A stretch of 64,000 nucleotides of DNA from Diaphorobacter ruginosibacter (lineage in GTDB: Bacteria > Pseudomonadota > Gammaproteobacteria > Burkholderiales > Burkholderiaceae_C), in the NCBI RefSeq assembly GCF_014395975.1, contig NZ_CP060714.1:2418001-2482000 (forward strand), given 5' to 3'. The first letter of the stretch is position 1, and each line of letters opens with the position of its first letter. A program made the position numbers and the translations under genes. Below the pieces are notes generated by a model. That model ran no database searches, was not told the DNA's origin, and saw only the letters and a program-made list of their open reading frames with translations. Shown piece by piece: positions 1 through 8,935 of this stretch.

Positions 1-1112
1 CCCTCGCGTCCAGCATGCGGCACATCTTCGACGCAAAGCCCGGCGATACCTATTTCTGCACCAGCGACATCGGCTGGGTGGTGGGGCACAGCTACATCAT
101 CTATGGCCCGCTGCTTGCCGGCATGGCGACGGTCATGTACGAGGGCCTGCCGATCCGCCCGGATGCTGGCATCTGGTGGAGCATCGTCGAAAAGTACAAG
201 GTCACGCACATGTTCTCGGCGCCGACCGCGGTACGCGTGCTCAAGAAGCAGGATCCCGAATATCTCAGGCGCTACGACATCTCCAGCCTGCGCGGGCTCT
301 GGCTTGCCGGCGAGCCGCTGGACGAGCCCACGGCCCAGTGGATCAGCCAGTCGCTGCAGGTGCCCATCATCGACAACTACTGGCAGACGGAAACCGGCTG
401 GCCCATCCTCACGCTGTGCAATGGCGTGGAGAAGCAGACCTCGCGCTTCGGCAGCCCGGGTCGTGCCGTGTATGGCTACAACGTCAAGCTGATCGACGAG
501 ACCAATGGCGAAGAGCTGCTTGGGCCGGACCAGAAGGGCGTGCTCGCCATCGAGGGACCGCTGCCGCCCGGATGCCTGCAAACGGTGTGGCGCAACGACG
601 AGCGCTTTGTGAACACCTACTGGAAGAGCATTCCAGGCCGGCTGATCTACAGCACCTTCGACTGGGGCATCCGTGACAAGGACGGCTACTACTTCATTCT
701 GGGTCGCACCGACGACGTGATCAACGTGGCGGGACACCGCCTCGGCACGCGCGAGATAGAGGAGTGCATCTCGGGCAGCGCCAACATTGCCGAGGTGGCG
801 GTCGTGGGCGTCGCCGATTCGCTCAAGGGGCAGGTGGCCATGGCATTCGCCGTGGTGCGCGACGCGTCGGGCCTCACCGACGATGCCGCGCGGCTGAAGT
901 ACGAGGGCGAGATCATGAAGCATGTGGACAGCCAGCTCGGCGCGGTGGCGCGCCCGGCACGCGTGTTCTTCGTGAATGCGCTGCCCAAGACACGCAGCGG
1001 CAAGCTGCTGCGACGTACATTGCAGGCCATTGCCGAGAAGCGCGATCCGGGCGATATCACCACCATGGAAGACCCGACAGCCCTGCAGCAGATCAAGGAG
1101 TTGCTGGGCTGA
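1..1112 (+). CDS. prpE: Propionyl-CoA synthetase, C-terminal part (5' end outside window)
   Basis: This is the C-terminal portion of an AMP-forming acyl-CoA synthetase. It would activate propionate with ATP and CoA to propionyl-CoA in the cytoplasm. The frame is open to the left edge (first full codon at base 3), so the N-terminal nucleotide-binding loop is not visible. Motifs seen are DNYWQTETGWPI in the acyl-adenylate site, DDVINVAGHRLGT at the hinge and KTRSGKLLRR with the catalytic lysine near the C-terminus. The segment LPIRPDAGIWWSIVEKYKV is more like PrpE than acetyl-CoA synthetase, which is the main alternative. The next gene is convergent, 61 bp away. The product would feed the kind of carboxylase encoded at the far right of the window, but the two loci are 60 kb apart and a link is only inferred. 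Confidence 0.85.
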   Translation, partial: LASSMRHIFDAKPGDTYFCTSDIGWVVGHSYIIYGPLLAGMATVMYEGLPIRPDAGIWWSIVEKYKVTHMFSAPTAVRVLKKQDPEYLRRYDISSLRGLWLAGEPLDEPTAQWISQSLQVPIIDNYWQTETGWPILTLCNGVEKQTSRFGSPGRAVYGYNVKLIDETNGEELLGPDQKGVLAIEGPLPPGCLQTVWRNDERFVNTYWKSIPGRLIYSTFDWGIRDKDGYYFILGRTDDVINVAGHRLGTREIEECISGSANIAEVAVVGVADSLKGQVAMAFAVVRDASGLTDDAARLKYEGEIMKHVDSQLGAVARPARVFFVNALPKTRSGKLLRRTLQAIAEKRDPGDITTMEDPTALQQIKELLG

Positions 1113-1173
1113 CGAGGCCTTCGGGTTTGTTTTATGGCTGCGATCGCGGTTGGAGCGGCGGTGGCAGTCTTTT

Positions 1174-4155
1174 TTATATCAACGGCACGGCGTCCGGGAG
1201 GCGTCGGGCCGATTCCATCCAGTCGGCGGGGGCTCTCCATGCGGCGGCCCACGCGGCAAACCGCTCGGCGGGCATGGGGGCGGCAATCCCGTGGCCCTGG
1301 GCGATGAGGCAGCCCATGTGCGCGAGGAGGATGCCTTGCTCCACCGACTCCACGCCCTCTGCGACGATGCGGTAGCCGAACGAACGCGCCAGTCCGATCA
1401 CCCCCTGCACGATGGCCTGATCGGCAGAGTTCTGCATCATGCCGAGCACGTAGCTCTGGTCCAGCTTGAGTTGGTCGATCGGCAGGCGGCGCAGATAGGC
1501 GAGAGACGAGTAGCCCGTCCCGAAATCGTCCAGCGACACCGAAACGCCGATGGCACGCAACTGCGCAAGCTCGCCCGCCACGTAGTTCACGTCGTACAGC
1601 GCGGCGTTTTCCGTGATCTCCAGGTCGAGCTGGTTCGGGCGCACGCCGGGGTGGCGCCCCAGATGGGCCAGCACCCATTCCGCGAACCCGCGATGGCGCA
1701 GCTGGTCCGCGTGGATGTTGATGCTGACCTGGATCTCGAGACCCTGCCGCCGCAGGCTGTCGATATGGGACAGCGCAGAATCAAGCACCCACTCGGAGAA
1801 TGCCACTGCGGTTTCAGTGCCGTCGATCGCAGGGAGGAACTCCCCGGGCAGCAGCAGCCCCTTGTCGGGATGTACCCAGCGGACCAGAGCTTCCGCGCCC
1901 ACGACGGTGCCCGTGCGCATGTTGACCTTGGGCTGCAGATAGAGGGCCAGCTCTCCGTCGTTGAGTGCCGCATCGAAGCGCGCACGTTGCTCCACCAGGT
2001 TCTGGCGTGCGCTCTCTTGCACCGAGTCGAAGGCCCGAAGGCGATTGCCGCCGGCCTGCTTTGCCACGTACATCGCCTGGCTGGCATGGCGCAGCAGCGT
2101 GTCCGTATCGGCGGAGTCCTCCGGGAAAAGGGTGTAGCCAACGCTGGCCGTGAGGTCCATGCGCTCGCCGTCCAGCTCATACGGGGCGCAGACCACGTCC
2201 ATCAGCGCGCGCAGCCGGTGCTCGCATCCTTCTCGGTCGCTCAGCTGGCCCAGCAGCACGGCGAACTCGTCCCCCGCGAGGCGTGCAACGCAATCGGCGG
2301 GTTGCTGCAGCGCACGCTGCAATCGGCCCGCGACCTGCACGAGCAGGCGGTCGCCCGTGTGATGGCCCAGCCGGTCGTTGATGGCCTTGAGCGCGTCGAG
2401 ATCGATGTATGCCAATGCCAGATGTGCATTTTCCGCGCGGTCGGCCTCGCGCACCGCTTCTCGCAGGCGCTGCTGCAGCAGCACGCGATTGGGCAGCCCG
2501 GTGAGCGCGTCATAGTGCGTCATGTGGTGCAGCAACTCCTGCTGTTCATGCTGCAGCGTCACATCCATCGACACGCCCAGCATGCGTTGCGGTTGCCCTT
2601 CCGCCGAGAAGGCGACCACCTTGCCGACATTGCGCATCCACCGGATGGGGCCAGTGGCAGGCGCGATCCGCCAGGTGCAGTCGAAGGGGACGGAGGTGTT
2701 CATGAGATGCAGCTGCAGTGCGCTATCGACCTGCGCAACCTGCTGAGGGCTCATGCCATCCTGCCAGTCCTGCTCATGCAATGCACCGGATGGGCCACCC
2801 TGCAGGGTATGCCATCGTGCATCGCCGCGCACCTTTCCCGTGAGGAGGTTCCAATCCCACAGACCGATGGCGGCCGCCGAGAGCGTCAGCGAGAGCAGGG
2901 CCTCCCGCTCGCGAACCCTGTGCTCCTGGCGCTTGCGCTCGGTGATGTCCAGCACCGACAGCAGCCAGCAGGGCCGCCCATCGATTTCGATGGGGCTCAT
3001 GGACTGGAGCATGGTGAGCACGTCGCCATGGCGCGTGCGCAATTCGTTCTCGTATCCCACCAGTTGGCCGGCAGTGCGCGCCTGCTGCACCAGGTGCTCG
3101 CGTGTCTGCGCGCTGTAGATGCCGAGATCCACGAGCGAACGCCCGATGCATTCCTCCTTGCGGTAGCCGAGCACTGCTTCCCAGGCAGGATTGACGTCGA
3201 CAAATCGCCCCTTCTCCTGGTCGATGAAGCTCAAGGGGATCGGCAGCATCCGGAAGATGTGCTCGAAGCGTGCCTGCGAAGCCAGCATCCGCTCCGACGC
3301 CCTGTGCAGGTTGTCCACGTCCTGCAGTACGCCGCGCACCTTCACCAGCCGGTCTCCCTGGAAAACGGCCTCGCCCAGCACCCGAACCCATATCCGGCGG
3401 CCATCGGTGCGGATGATCTCGAACTCCATGTCCCAGACCTTGTCCCTGCCGTGGTCCGCGTTGCTTTGCCTTCGCACCTCCGAACGCCATTCGGGTGCGA
3501 CAAAGCGATCGATGTAGTCCCGCGGCGGCAGCGCGCCGTGCGGCATGCCGTGGATCTCGCAGGTCACATCCGACCAGTAGGTGACGCCCTGGCGGGGCTC
3601 GCCTTCCCAGGCGCCCAGGCGCGCCAGCCGGCTGGCCTGTTGCAGAAGCTGGTTGGAGGTGCTCAGGCTGTCGCGGATGGCATGGGCCTGGGTCATGTCG
3701 TGGTAGACGAACACCATGCACTTTTCCCCGGCGATATGGGCATCGCGCGCCGACAGCAGGCCGGGAATGGCGCGGCCGTGGTGCCTGAGCACCATCGGCA
3801 TGCCGTGCAGTTGTTCGTCGTTCCGCAGCGCCTGCGTGAAGCGCTGGAGGTCCTCCGGATCGATGGCCAGCCCGAGCGCTTCTCCCGTGCGGCCCACGAT
3901 GTCCGCGGGAGCCATGTTCAGCAGGCGGCCGAGGGCCGGGTTGGCGTCCATGCAAAGCCCGTCGTGCATGCGGACGATCCCTGCCGGGTCGGGCAGCGTC
4001 AGATAGAAGGTGGTGTACTTTGCCTCGGAGAGCCGCATGGCCTCGGCCATCGAGCGGCGCTCGGCGTTGCCGAGAAGCAGCCTGCGCAGCCACAGCACCG
4101 CACCAATGATCAACGTCACCAGAATCAATCCCGTGACAAAGAATTCGTTGGGCAT
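1174..4155 (-). CDS. Membrane-anchored PAS/PAC-GGDEF-EAL protein (cyclic di-GMP turnover)
   Basis: A 993-residue signalling protein. One membrane helix (about residues 5-27) is followed by roughly four PAS/PAC sensor modules (about 40-540), a GGDEF domain (about 546-705) and an EAL domain (about 725-970). The EAL domain looks catalytic: EALVRW near residue 754 and DDFGTGYSSL near 873 are intact. The GGDEF signature reads AGDEF (near residue 627), so the first glycine is replaced. Some AGDEF proteins are active cyclases and others are not. The protein probably makes and/or degrades cyclic di-GMP in response to a ligand or redox cue bound by a PAS module. It appears monocistronic, with an AT-rich leader (4156-4296) upstream. 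A 1483-codon open frame on the opposite strand is a composition shadow. Confidence 0.9.
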   Translation of the reverse strand: MPNEFFVTGLILVTLIIGAVLWLRRLLLGNAERRSMAEAMRLSEAKYTTFYLTLPDPAGIVRMHDGLCMDANPALGRLLNMAPADIVGRTGEALGLAIDPEDLQRFTQALRNDEQLHGMPMVLRHHGRAIPGLLSARDAHIAGEKCMVFVYHDMTQAHAIRDSLSTSNQLLQQASRLARLGAWEGEPRQGVTYWSDVTCEIHGMPHGALPPRDYIDRFVAPEWRSEVRRQSNADHGRDKVWDMEFEIIRTDGRRIWVRVLGEAVFQGDRLVKVRGVLQDVDNLHRASERMLASQARFEHIFRMLPIPLSFIDQEKGRFVDVNPAWEAVLGYRKEECIGRSLVDLGIYSAQTREHLVQQARTAGQLVGYENELRTRHGDVLTMLQSMSPIEIDGRPCWLLSVLDITERKRQEHRVREREALLSLTLSAAAIGLWDWNLLTGKVRGDARWHTLQGGPSGALHEQDWQDGMSPQQVAQVDSALQLHLMNTSVPFDCTWRIAPATGPIRWMRNVGKVVAFSAEGQPQRMLGVSMDVTLQHEQQELLHHMTHYDALTGLPNRVLLQQRLREAVREADRAENAHLALAYIDLDALKAINDRLGHHTGDRLLVQVAGRLQRALQQPADCVARLAGDEFAVLLGQLSDREGCEHRLRALMDVVCAPYELDGERMDLTASVGYTLFPEDSADTDTLLRHASQAMYVAKQAGGNRLRAFDSVQESARQNLVEQRARFDAALNDGELALYLQPKVNMRTGTVVGAEALVRWVHPDKGLLLPGEFLPAIDGTETAVAFSEWVLDSALSHIDSLRRQGLEIQVSINIHADQLRHRGFAEWVLAHLGRHPGVRPNQLDLEITENAALYDVNYVAGELAQLRAIGVSVSLDDFGTGYSSLAYLRRLPIDQLKLDQSYVLGMMQNSADQAIVQGVIGLARSFGYRIVAEGVESVEQGILLAHMGCLIAQGHGIAAPMPAERFAAWAAAWRAPADWMESARRLPDAVPLI

Positions 4156-4296
4156 ATGTCAGGCGCTAGCGCGCTGCGAGTGTTTTTTAAATATCTATTC
4201 CATCCTGAATTTAAATTATTTCCACCTATTGAACAATACGGAATGTGCGCGTTTCCTTTGCATAGACGGAGCGGGAAATCGTTCCATGAGGTGACT

Positions 4297-5217
4297 TCAG
4301 CGCTTGCGCGGGCCGATCAGGCCGGTGGACAGCATGGTGCCGCAGACGATGATGACGGCGCAACCCAGCATCCACAGCGTCACGGTCTCGTGCAGGAACA
4401 CGGTGCCGTACATCACGGCGAAGGCCGGTGCCAGGAACGTCACGGCAACGGCCTGGCTGGGGCCTGCCGATGCAATCAGGCGGAAGTACAGGATGTAGGC
4501 GATACCCGTGCACAGCACCGCGATGGCTGCCACGGCGCCCCAGGCGCGCAGGCTGGGCATCTGGTCGGGCCAGTTGAGGATCGTGGGAATGGCAAGGCAC
4601 AGCGACGCCCCGATCAGGCTGCCGGTCGTCGACGTCAGGGGCGGCACGCCCACGAGGTAGCGCTTCGCGTAGTTGGCGGCGATCGCGTAGCAAATCGACG
4701 CACCCAGGCAGGCTGCGATCGCCCACAGCGCATTGGCGCTCTTCATGCCAGCACCGCCGGGGGCGCGCCACGCGAGCAGGGCGACGCCCACGAAGCCCAG
4801 GGCCAGGCCCAGCCAGCGAAGACGCTGTATACGCTCTCCGAGCCACACCCAGGCTACCAGCGCCCCGAACAGGGGAACGGTCGCGTTGAGGATGGAGGTG
4901 AGTCCAGTCGTGATGTGCATCACGGCCCAGGCAAACAGTGCGAAGGGAATGGCCGAGTTGATGACACCCGCAAGCAGCACGGGTTTCCAGTGCTTGCGCA
5001 GTGCGGGCCATTCCCTTCGATGAAGCATCACGGGAAAGAGCACGAGCGCGGCCAGCGTCACGCGCACGCCCGCCGTGGGAAAAGGGCCGAATTCCGTTGC
5101 GCCCATGCGCATGAAGAGGAACGAGGCTCCCCAGATGGCGGAAAGAAGAAGGAATTCGGGCACCCAGGATCGCTGGGAGTTCCGGGAACTGGTGCCCGCA
5201 GAGGCGCTGGTAGTCAT
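4297..5217 (-). CDS. EamA/DMT-superfamily exporter
   Basis: A 306-residue inner-membrane protein with about ten hydrophobic segments in two tandem EamA halves. The first half carries the usual WGASFLFMRMGATEFGP-type opening, and the second opens near ALWAIAACLGASICYAIA. Family members export metabolites or amino acids by secondary transport; the substrate cannot be read from sequence. Its ATG overlaps the stop codon of ogt by four bases (ATGA at 5214-5217), so the two are translationally coupled. That makes it the last gene of the alkylation-repair operon. Whether it has a role in alkylation stress or merely hitch-hikes is unknown. Confidence 0.85.
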   Translation of the reverse strand: MTTSASAGTSSRNSQRSWVPEFLLLSAIWGASFLFMRMGATEFGPFPTAGVRVTLAALVLFPVMLHRREWPALRKHWKPVLLAGVINSAIPFALFAWAVMHITTGLTSILNATVPLFGALVAWVWLGERIQRLRWLGLALGFVGVALLAWRAPGGAGMKSANALWAIAACLGASICYAIAANYAKRYLVGVPPLTSTTGSLIGASLCLAIPTILNWPDQMPSLRAWGAVAAIAVLCTGIAYILYFRLIASAGPSQAVAVTFLAPAFAVMYGTVFLHETVTLWMLGCAVIIVCGTMLSTGLIGPRKR

Positions 5218-5753
5218 TTTGTTGTGAGTGATTGTTGTGTTGCTTCGCGCTCCAGCCGCAGCAGGGCAGTCTTGCGCTCAAGCCCGCCAGCATATCCGGT
5301 CAAGGCCCCGTCATGGCCTACCACACGGTGGCAGGGCACGACGATGCTGATCGGATTGCGGCCGACGGCGGCGCCCACGGCCCGCACGGCCTGTGCGTTG
5401 CCGATGCCTCTGGACAATGCGCCATAGGTGGTCGTGGCACCGGCGGGAATTAGCAGCAAGGCGTTCCAGACGGTTTGCTGGAATGGCGTCCCGCACTGCA
5501 GATCGAGCGGCAGATCGAAATCCTCGCTCGCCCCGTCCATGTAGTCGAGTACCTGCCTTCGCGCGGCCTGCAGCACGGGGTGGTTTGCGTCCTCAGGCCA
5601 TGCTGCGCGAGCACCCGGCACCAGTTGCGGCGGAAAATACCGCTGATCATGGAACCACAGGCCCGCCAGCCCCCTGGAGGAGGCGGCAGCGAGCATGGCC
5701 CCCATGGGGGTGTCGAACCGGGTGTGGACGATGGAAGTGTCGAAGCGTGTCAT
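5214..5753 (-). CDS. ogt: Methylated-DNA-[protein]-cysteine S-methyltransferase
   Basis: A suicide repair enzyme of 179 residues. It transfers the alkyl group from O6-alkylguanine (and O4-alkylthymine) to its own cysteine. The active-site motif VVPCHRVVG is present near residue 138, followed by GALTGYAGGLERK, and the helix-turn-helix arginine region lies just upstream (GNAQAVRAVG). Length fits the Ogt/Ada-C family. It lies 42 bp downstream of the Ada-AlkA fusion gene on the same strand and overlaps the EamA gene by four bases, so it is probably the middle gene of a three-gene alkylation-response operon. Confidence 0.93.
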   Translation of the reverse strand: MTRFDTSIVHTRFDTPMGAMLAAASSRGLAGLWFHDQRYFPPQLVPGARAAWPEDANHPVLQAARRQVLDYMDGASEDFDLPLDLQCGTPFQQTVWNALLLIPAGATTTYGALSRGIGNAQAVRAVGAAVGRNPISIVVPCHRVVGHDGALTGYAGGLERKTALLRLEREATQQSLTTK

Positions 5754-5795
5754 GTCGGTTCCCGCAAGTATCGAGAGATTCTGTGAAAGGGGTGT

Positions 5796-7328
5796 TCAAG
5801 GCCGGGTGCGGGCCAATCCAGCCCAGGTCCGCATCACGGCGTAGCTGCGCCATGGACGCCATGCCTGCGAGGCGTCGAGTGCCTGCCGGGCCGCTTTGCT
5901 GCCGCGCGAGATACCCAGCGCGGACTGCAACGCCACGTCACCTGCCGGGAACGCATCCGGCCAGCGCAGTGCACGCATCGCCATGTATTGCGCCGTCCAG
6001 TCACCGATACCGGGTAGCGCACGCAAGGCCGCCATCGTCGTTTCAGGATCGTCCCCCGGATGGAGCCGCAGGCGGCCGTCGGCAAAGCCCTCGGCGAGTG
6101 ATCGAATGGCCTGCTGCCTCTGGCGAACAATGCCGATCGAGCCCAGTTCATCGCCGCTGGCCTGCGCCAGCACGGCGGGCGCAGGGAACAGGCGGTTCAG
6201 CTCCGGCCACGGGGTTTGGATGGGTTCCCCGAAGCGCTCGGCAAGCCGATGCGCCAGGGTGCGCGCGGCCGCGACGGTGATCTGCTGGCCGAGCACGGCA
6301 CGTACCGCCAGCTCGAAACCGTCTGCTGCGCCCGGCACCCGCATGCCGTCGGCCTGATCGAAATAGGGGGCCAGCGCCGCATCGATCACCGCCATATCGG
6401 CGTCCAGATCGAAAAGGGCGCGCACGCGGGCGATCAGCGAAGGCAGCACGCCAAGCAGGCTGTCGCTGACCGTGAGCAGCAACTGGGAGGCGCGTGCATC
6501 GAATCGCGCGTCGATCCATCCACTGGCGGCACGCTCGCCGTCAGCCATGCGCAGCGTGCGCCGCAACCCGGGCAGGCCCTGTGTCGGTTGCTCATCCACC
6601 GCTTCAACGCCCCCGATCGCGCGGGTTTTCAGGAAGCCGAGCAGGGCGCCCACGTTGTAGGGTGGACGCCAGCCCAGCCGGATGACCCGGGACTGGCCCG
6701 CCTGCGCGGCGCCGTGGCGCACGCCTTCCTTGCGCAACTGGGTCGGATTGAGCGTGTAGTGGTGCTGAAACGCCGCGTTGAACCCGCGCACGCTCTTGAA
6801 ACCGCTGGCCAGCGCGATCTGGGTGATGGGCAGTGACGTATCCGTCAGCAATTGCTTGGCGGCCAGCAGGCGGCGCGTCTGCAGGTATTGCAATGGCGAA
6901 ATGCCGAGCGCCGCGGAGAAGATCCTGCGCAGGTGCCTGTCGGTCACCCCCAGGCGTCCGGACAGCCGCTCGATGAGCGCGCCGCTTTCGGTTTCGGACC
7001 AGTTTTCCGGGGCGTCGAGCAGGCGAAGGGCCTGTTGCAGCAGAATGCCGCTGGCATCCTGGCTCGACCAGACGACTGCCTGCGGCGCCAGTTCCGGCCG
7101 GCAGCGCAGGCAGGGGCGAAAACCTGCGTGTTCGGCCTGTGCCGCCAGGTCGAAGAAACGGCAGTTCTCGCGCTTGGGCGTGCGCACCGCACACACCGGC
7201 CGGCAATAGATCCCCGTGCTGGTCACGCCGGTGAAGAAGCTGCCGTCGAAACGCGCGTCCCGGGCCTTCAGGGCCAGGTAACGGGCGTCCTGGGGATCAT
7301 GGGCATCGTCGAGTTCTGTGGAGTTCAT
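5796..7328 (-). CDS. Ada metal-binding/AraC regulator fused to AlkA 3-methyladenine DNA glycosylase
   Basis: A 510-residue fusion. Residues about 10-85 form the Ada zinc domain, with cysteines in YCRPVC and PCLRC; the first is expected to accept methyl groups from phosphotriesters. Residues about 90-200 are an AraC-type helix-turn-helix (RHLRRIFSAALGISPLQYL and ALASGFKSVRGFNAAF). The C-terminal part is an AlkA glycosylase with the helix-hairpin-helix LPGIGDWTAQYMAMRAL and the catalytic aspartate in PAGDVALQ. The protein therefore senses alkylation, activates transcription and excises alkylated bases. The ATG at 7328 was chosen because family similarity starts there; the longer frame to 7490 would run into the divergent pgm start. 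Ogt follows 42 bp downstream. Confidence 0.92.
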   Translation of the reverse strand: MNSTELDDAHDPQDARYLALKARDARFDGSFFTGVTSTGIYCRPVCAVRTPKRENCRFFDLAAQAEHAGFRPCLRCRPELAPQAVVWSSQDASGILLQQALRLLDAPENWSETESGALIERLSGRLGVTDRHLRRIFSAALGISPLQYLQTRRLLAAKQLLTDTSLPITQIALASGFKSVRGFNAAFQHHYTLNPTQLRKEGVRHGAAQAGQSRVIRLGWRPPYNVGALLGFLKTRAIGGVEAVDEQPTQGLPGLRRTLRMADGERAASGWIDARFDARASQLLLTVSDSLLGVLPSLIARVRALFDLDADMAVIDAALAPYFDQADGMRVPGAADGFELAVRAVLGQQITVAAARTLAHRLAERFGEPIQTPWPELNRLFPAPAVLAQASGDELGSIGIVRQRQQAIRSLAEGFADGRLRLHPGDDPETTMAALRALPGIGDWTAQYMAMRALRWPDAFPAGDVALQSALGISRGSKAARQALDASQAWRPWRSYAVMRTWAGLARTRP

Positions 7329-7464
7329 GCCTTCATGATAGGGACGGCCGTTCAAAAGACTGGCAGTTTCCGGACATCTCCCTGCGAAAGTCCGTTTGGC
7401 GAAAGGGACGACGTCCGGCCGCCCTACAATGACCGCCGTTTTTCCACTTTTGACAGGTTGCCTC

Positions 7465-8853
7465 GTGCCTTTCTCGCCAGCCATTTTCAAAGCCTACGAT
7501 ATTCGCGGCATCGTTCCGAGCACACTGAATGAAGACGTGGCCCGCAACCTGGGCCGTGCCTTCGGTATGGCGGCCCGTGCCAAGGGGCAGAGCGTGGTGG
7601 CGGTGGGCCGCGATGGCCGCCTGTCCGGGCCGGCGCTTTCCGCGGCTCTCATGGCGGGGCTCGTGGAGGTGGGCATCGAGGTGATCGACGTCGGCATGGT
7701 CACCACCCCGATACTGTATTTCGCGGCGTCGACCCTGTGCCAGAGCGGCATCCAGGTCACGGGCAGCCACAATCCCAAGGACTACAACGGCTTCAAGATG
7801 GTGCTGGCAGGCAAGGCCATCTATGGCGAGGAAATCCAGGACCTGCGCCGCACGATGGAAGAGCAGCGCTGGACCGCCGCGCCCGGTGGCAGCATCCGCT
7901 CTGCCGACGTGCTGGCCGACTACACCACCCGCATCGTGGGCGACGTCAAGCTGGCAAGGCCGATGAAGATCGTCGTCGATTCGGGCAACGGCATTGCGGG
8001 CGCGTCCGCCCCTGGCATCTTCCGCGCACTGGGCTGCGAGGTGATCGAGTTGTTCTCCGAGGTGGACGGCGACTTCCCGAACCACCACCCCGATCCGAGC
8101 AAGCCCGACAACCTGAAGGACGTGATTGCTGCCCTGCAGAACAGCGACGCGGAACTCGGCCTGGCCTTCGATGGCGACGGCGACCGCCTGGGCATCGTCA
8201 CCAAGGATGGCCAGAACATCTTCCCCGACCGCCAGATGATGCTGTTCGCTCAGGATGTGCTCTCGCGCGTGCCCGGAGCGCCCATTCTTTTCGACGTGAA
8301 GTGCACGCAGCGCCTTGCACCCGCCATCGAGGCGGCGGGCGGCCGTGCCGTGATGTACAAGACCGGCCATTCGCTGATCAAGGCCCGCATGAAGGAGCTG
8401 GATGCTCCGCTGGGTGGCGAGATGAGCGGCCACATCTTCTTCAAGGAGCGCTGGTTCGGTTTCGACGACGGCACCTATGCCGGCTGCCGCCTGCTGGAGA
8501 TCCTGAGCAGGAGCAGCGACCCGAGCGCCGTGCTCAATGCGCTGCCCACCAGCTTTTCCACCCCGGAGCTCAACGTCAGCTGCGAGGAGGGTGAGCCACA
8601 CCGCCTGACCGCCGAGCTGCAGGCGCTGGCGCAGGAGACGTTCCCGGCGCCCGCGCAGATCAGCACCATCGACGGCCTGCGCGTGGACTGGGCCGACGGT
8701 TTCGGCCTGATCCGCGCAAGCAACACCACGCCTGTGCTCGTGCTGCGTTTCGAGGGCCATACGCAGGAAGCCATGCACCGCATCGAGTCGGCCATGCTGG
8801 CACTGCTTGAGCGCGTGAAGCCGGGCGCACGGATCGGCGGCGCGGCGCATTGA
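7465..8853 (+). CDS. Phosphomannomutase/phosphoglucomutase
   Basis: A 462-residue alpha-D-phosphohexomutase (AlgC/ManB type). It interconverts hexose-1- and hexose-6-phosphates to supply sugar nucleotides for LPS and exopolysaccharide. Visible are the N-terminal FKAYDIRG motif, the phosphoserine loop TGSHNPKDYNG near residue 97, the magnesium-binding loop DGDGDRLG near 237, the sugar-specificity loop GGEMSGH near 320 and the phosphate-binding RASNTTPVLVLRFEG near the C-terminus. The GTG at 7465 is preferred over ATG 7396 or 7429 because similarity begins immediately after it (PFSPAIFKAYDIRG). The longer starts overlap a likely -10 box (TACAAT, 7425-7430). waaA follows after 82 bp on the same strand, so the two may form an LPS-related operon. 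Confidence 0.93.
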   Translation: MPFSPAIFKAYDIRGIVPSTLNEDVARNLGRAFGMAARAKGQSVVAVGRDGRLSGPALSAALMAGLVEVGIEVIDVGMVTTPILYFAASTLCQSGIQVTGSHNPKDYNGFKMVLAGKAIYGEEIQDLRRTMEEQRWTAAPGGSIRSADVLADYTTRIVGDVKLARPMKIVVDSGNGIAGASAPGIFRALGCEVIELFSEVDGDFPNHHPDPSKPDNLKDVIAALQNSDAELGLAFDGDGDRLGIVTKDGQNIFPDRQMMLFAQDVLSRVPGAPILFDVKCTQRLAPAIEAAGGRAVMYKTGHSLIKARMKELDAPLGGEMSGHIFFKERWFGFDDGTYAGCRLLEILSRSSDPSAVLNALPTSFSTPELNVSCEEGEPHRLTAELQALAQETFPAPAQISTIDGLRVDWADGFGLIRASNTTPVLVLRFEGHTQEAMHRIESAMLALLERVKPGARIGGAAH

Positions 8854-8935
8854 TGACTCACGCGGCGGCGAGAACCAGTGCCATGCAGCGACCCAGGTCG
8901 CCATGTGCCGGGATCGGCCTTAGCGGGATGAACAC

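Noticed and set aside
976..5427. A 1483-codon open frame on the + strand
   Set aside because: It runs antisense through the GGDEF/EAL, EamA and Ogt genes, all of which have clear motifs on the minus strand. Long antisense frames are expected at this GC content; its protein has no domains and odd composition (rich in His, Gln, Arg).
7396..7464. Earlier starts (ATG 7396 or 7429) for the phosphohexomutase
   Set aside because: They overlap a likely -10 element and add residues not seen in the family; the GTG at 7465 gives the expected N-terminus.
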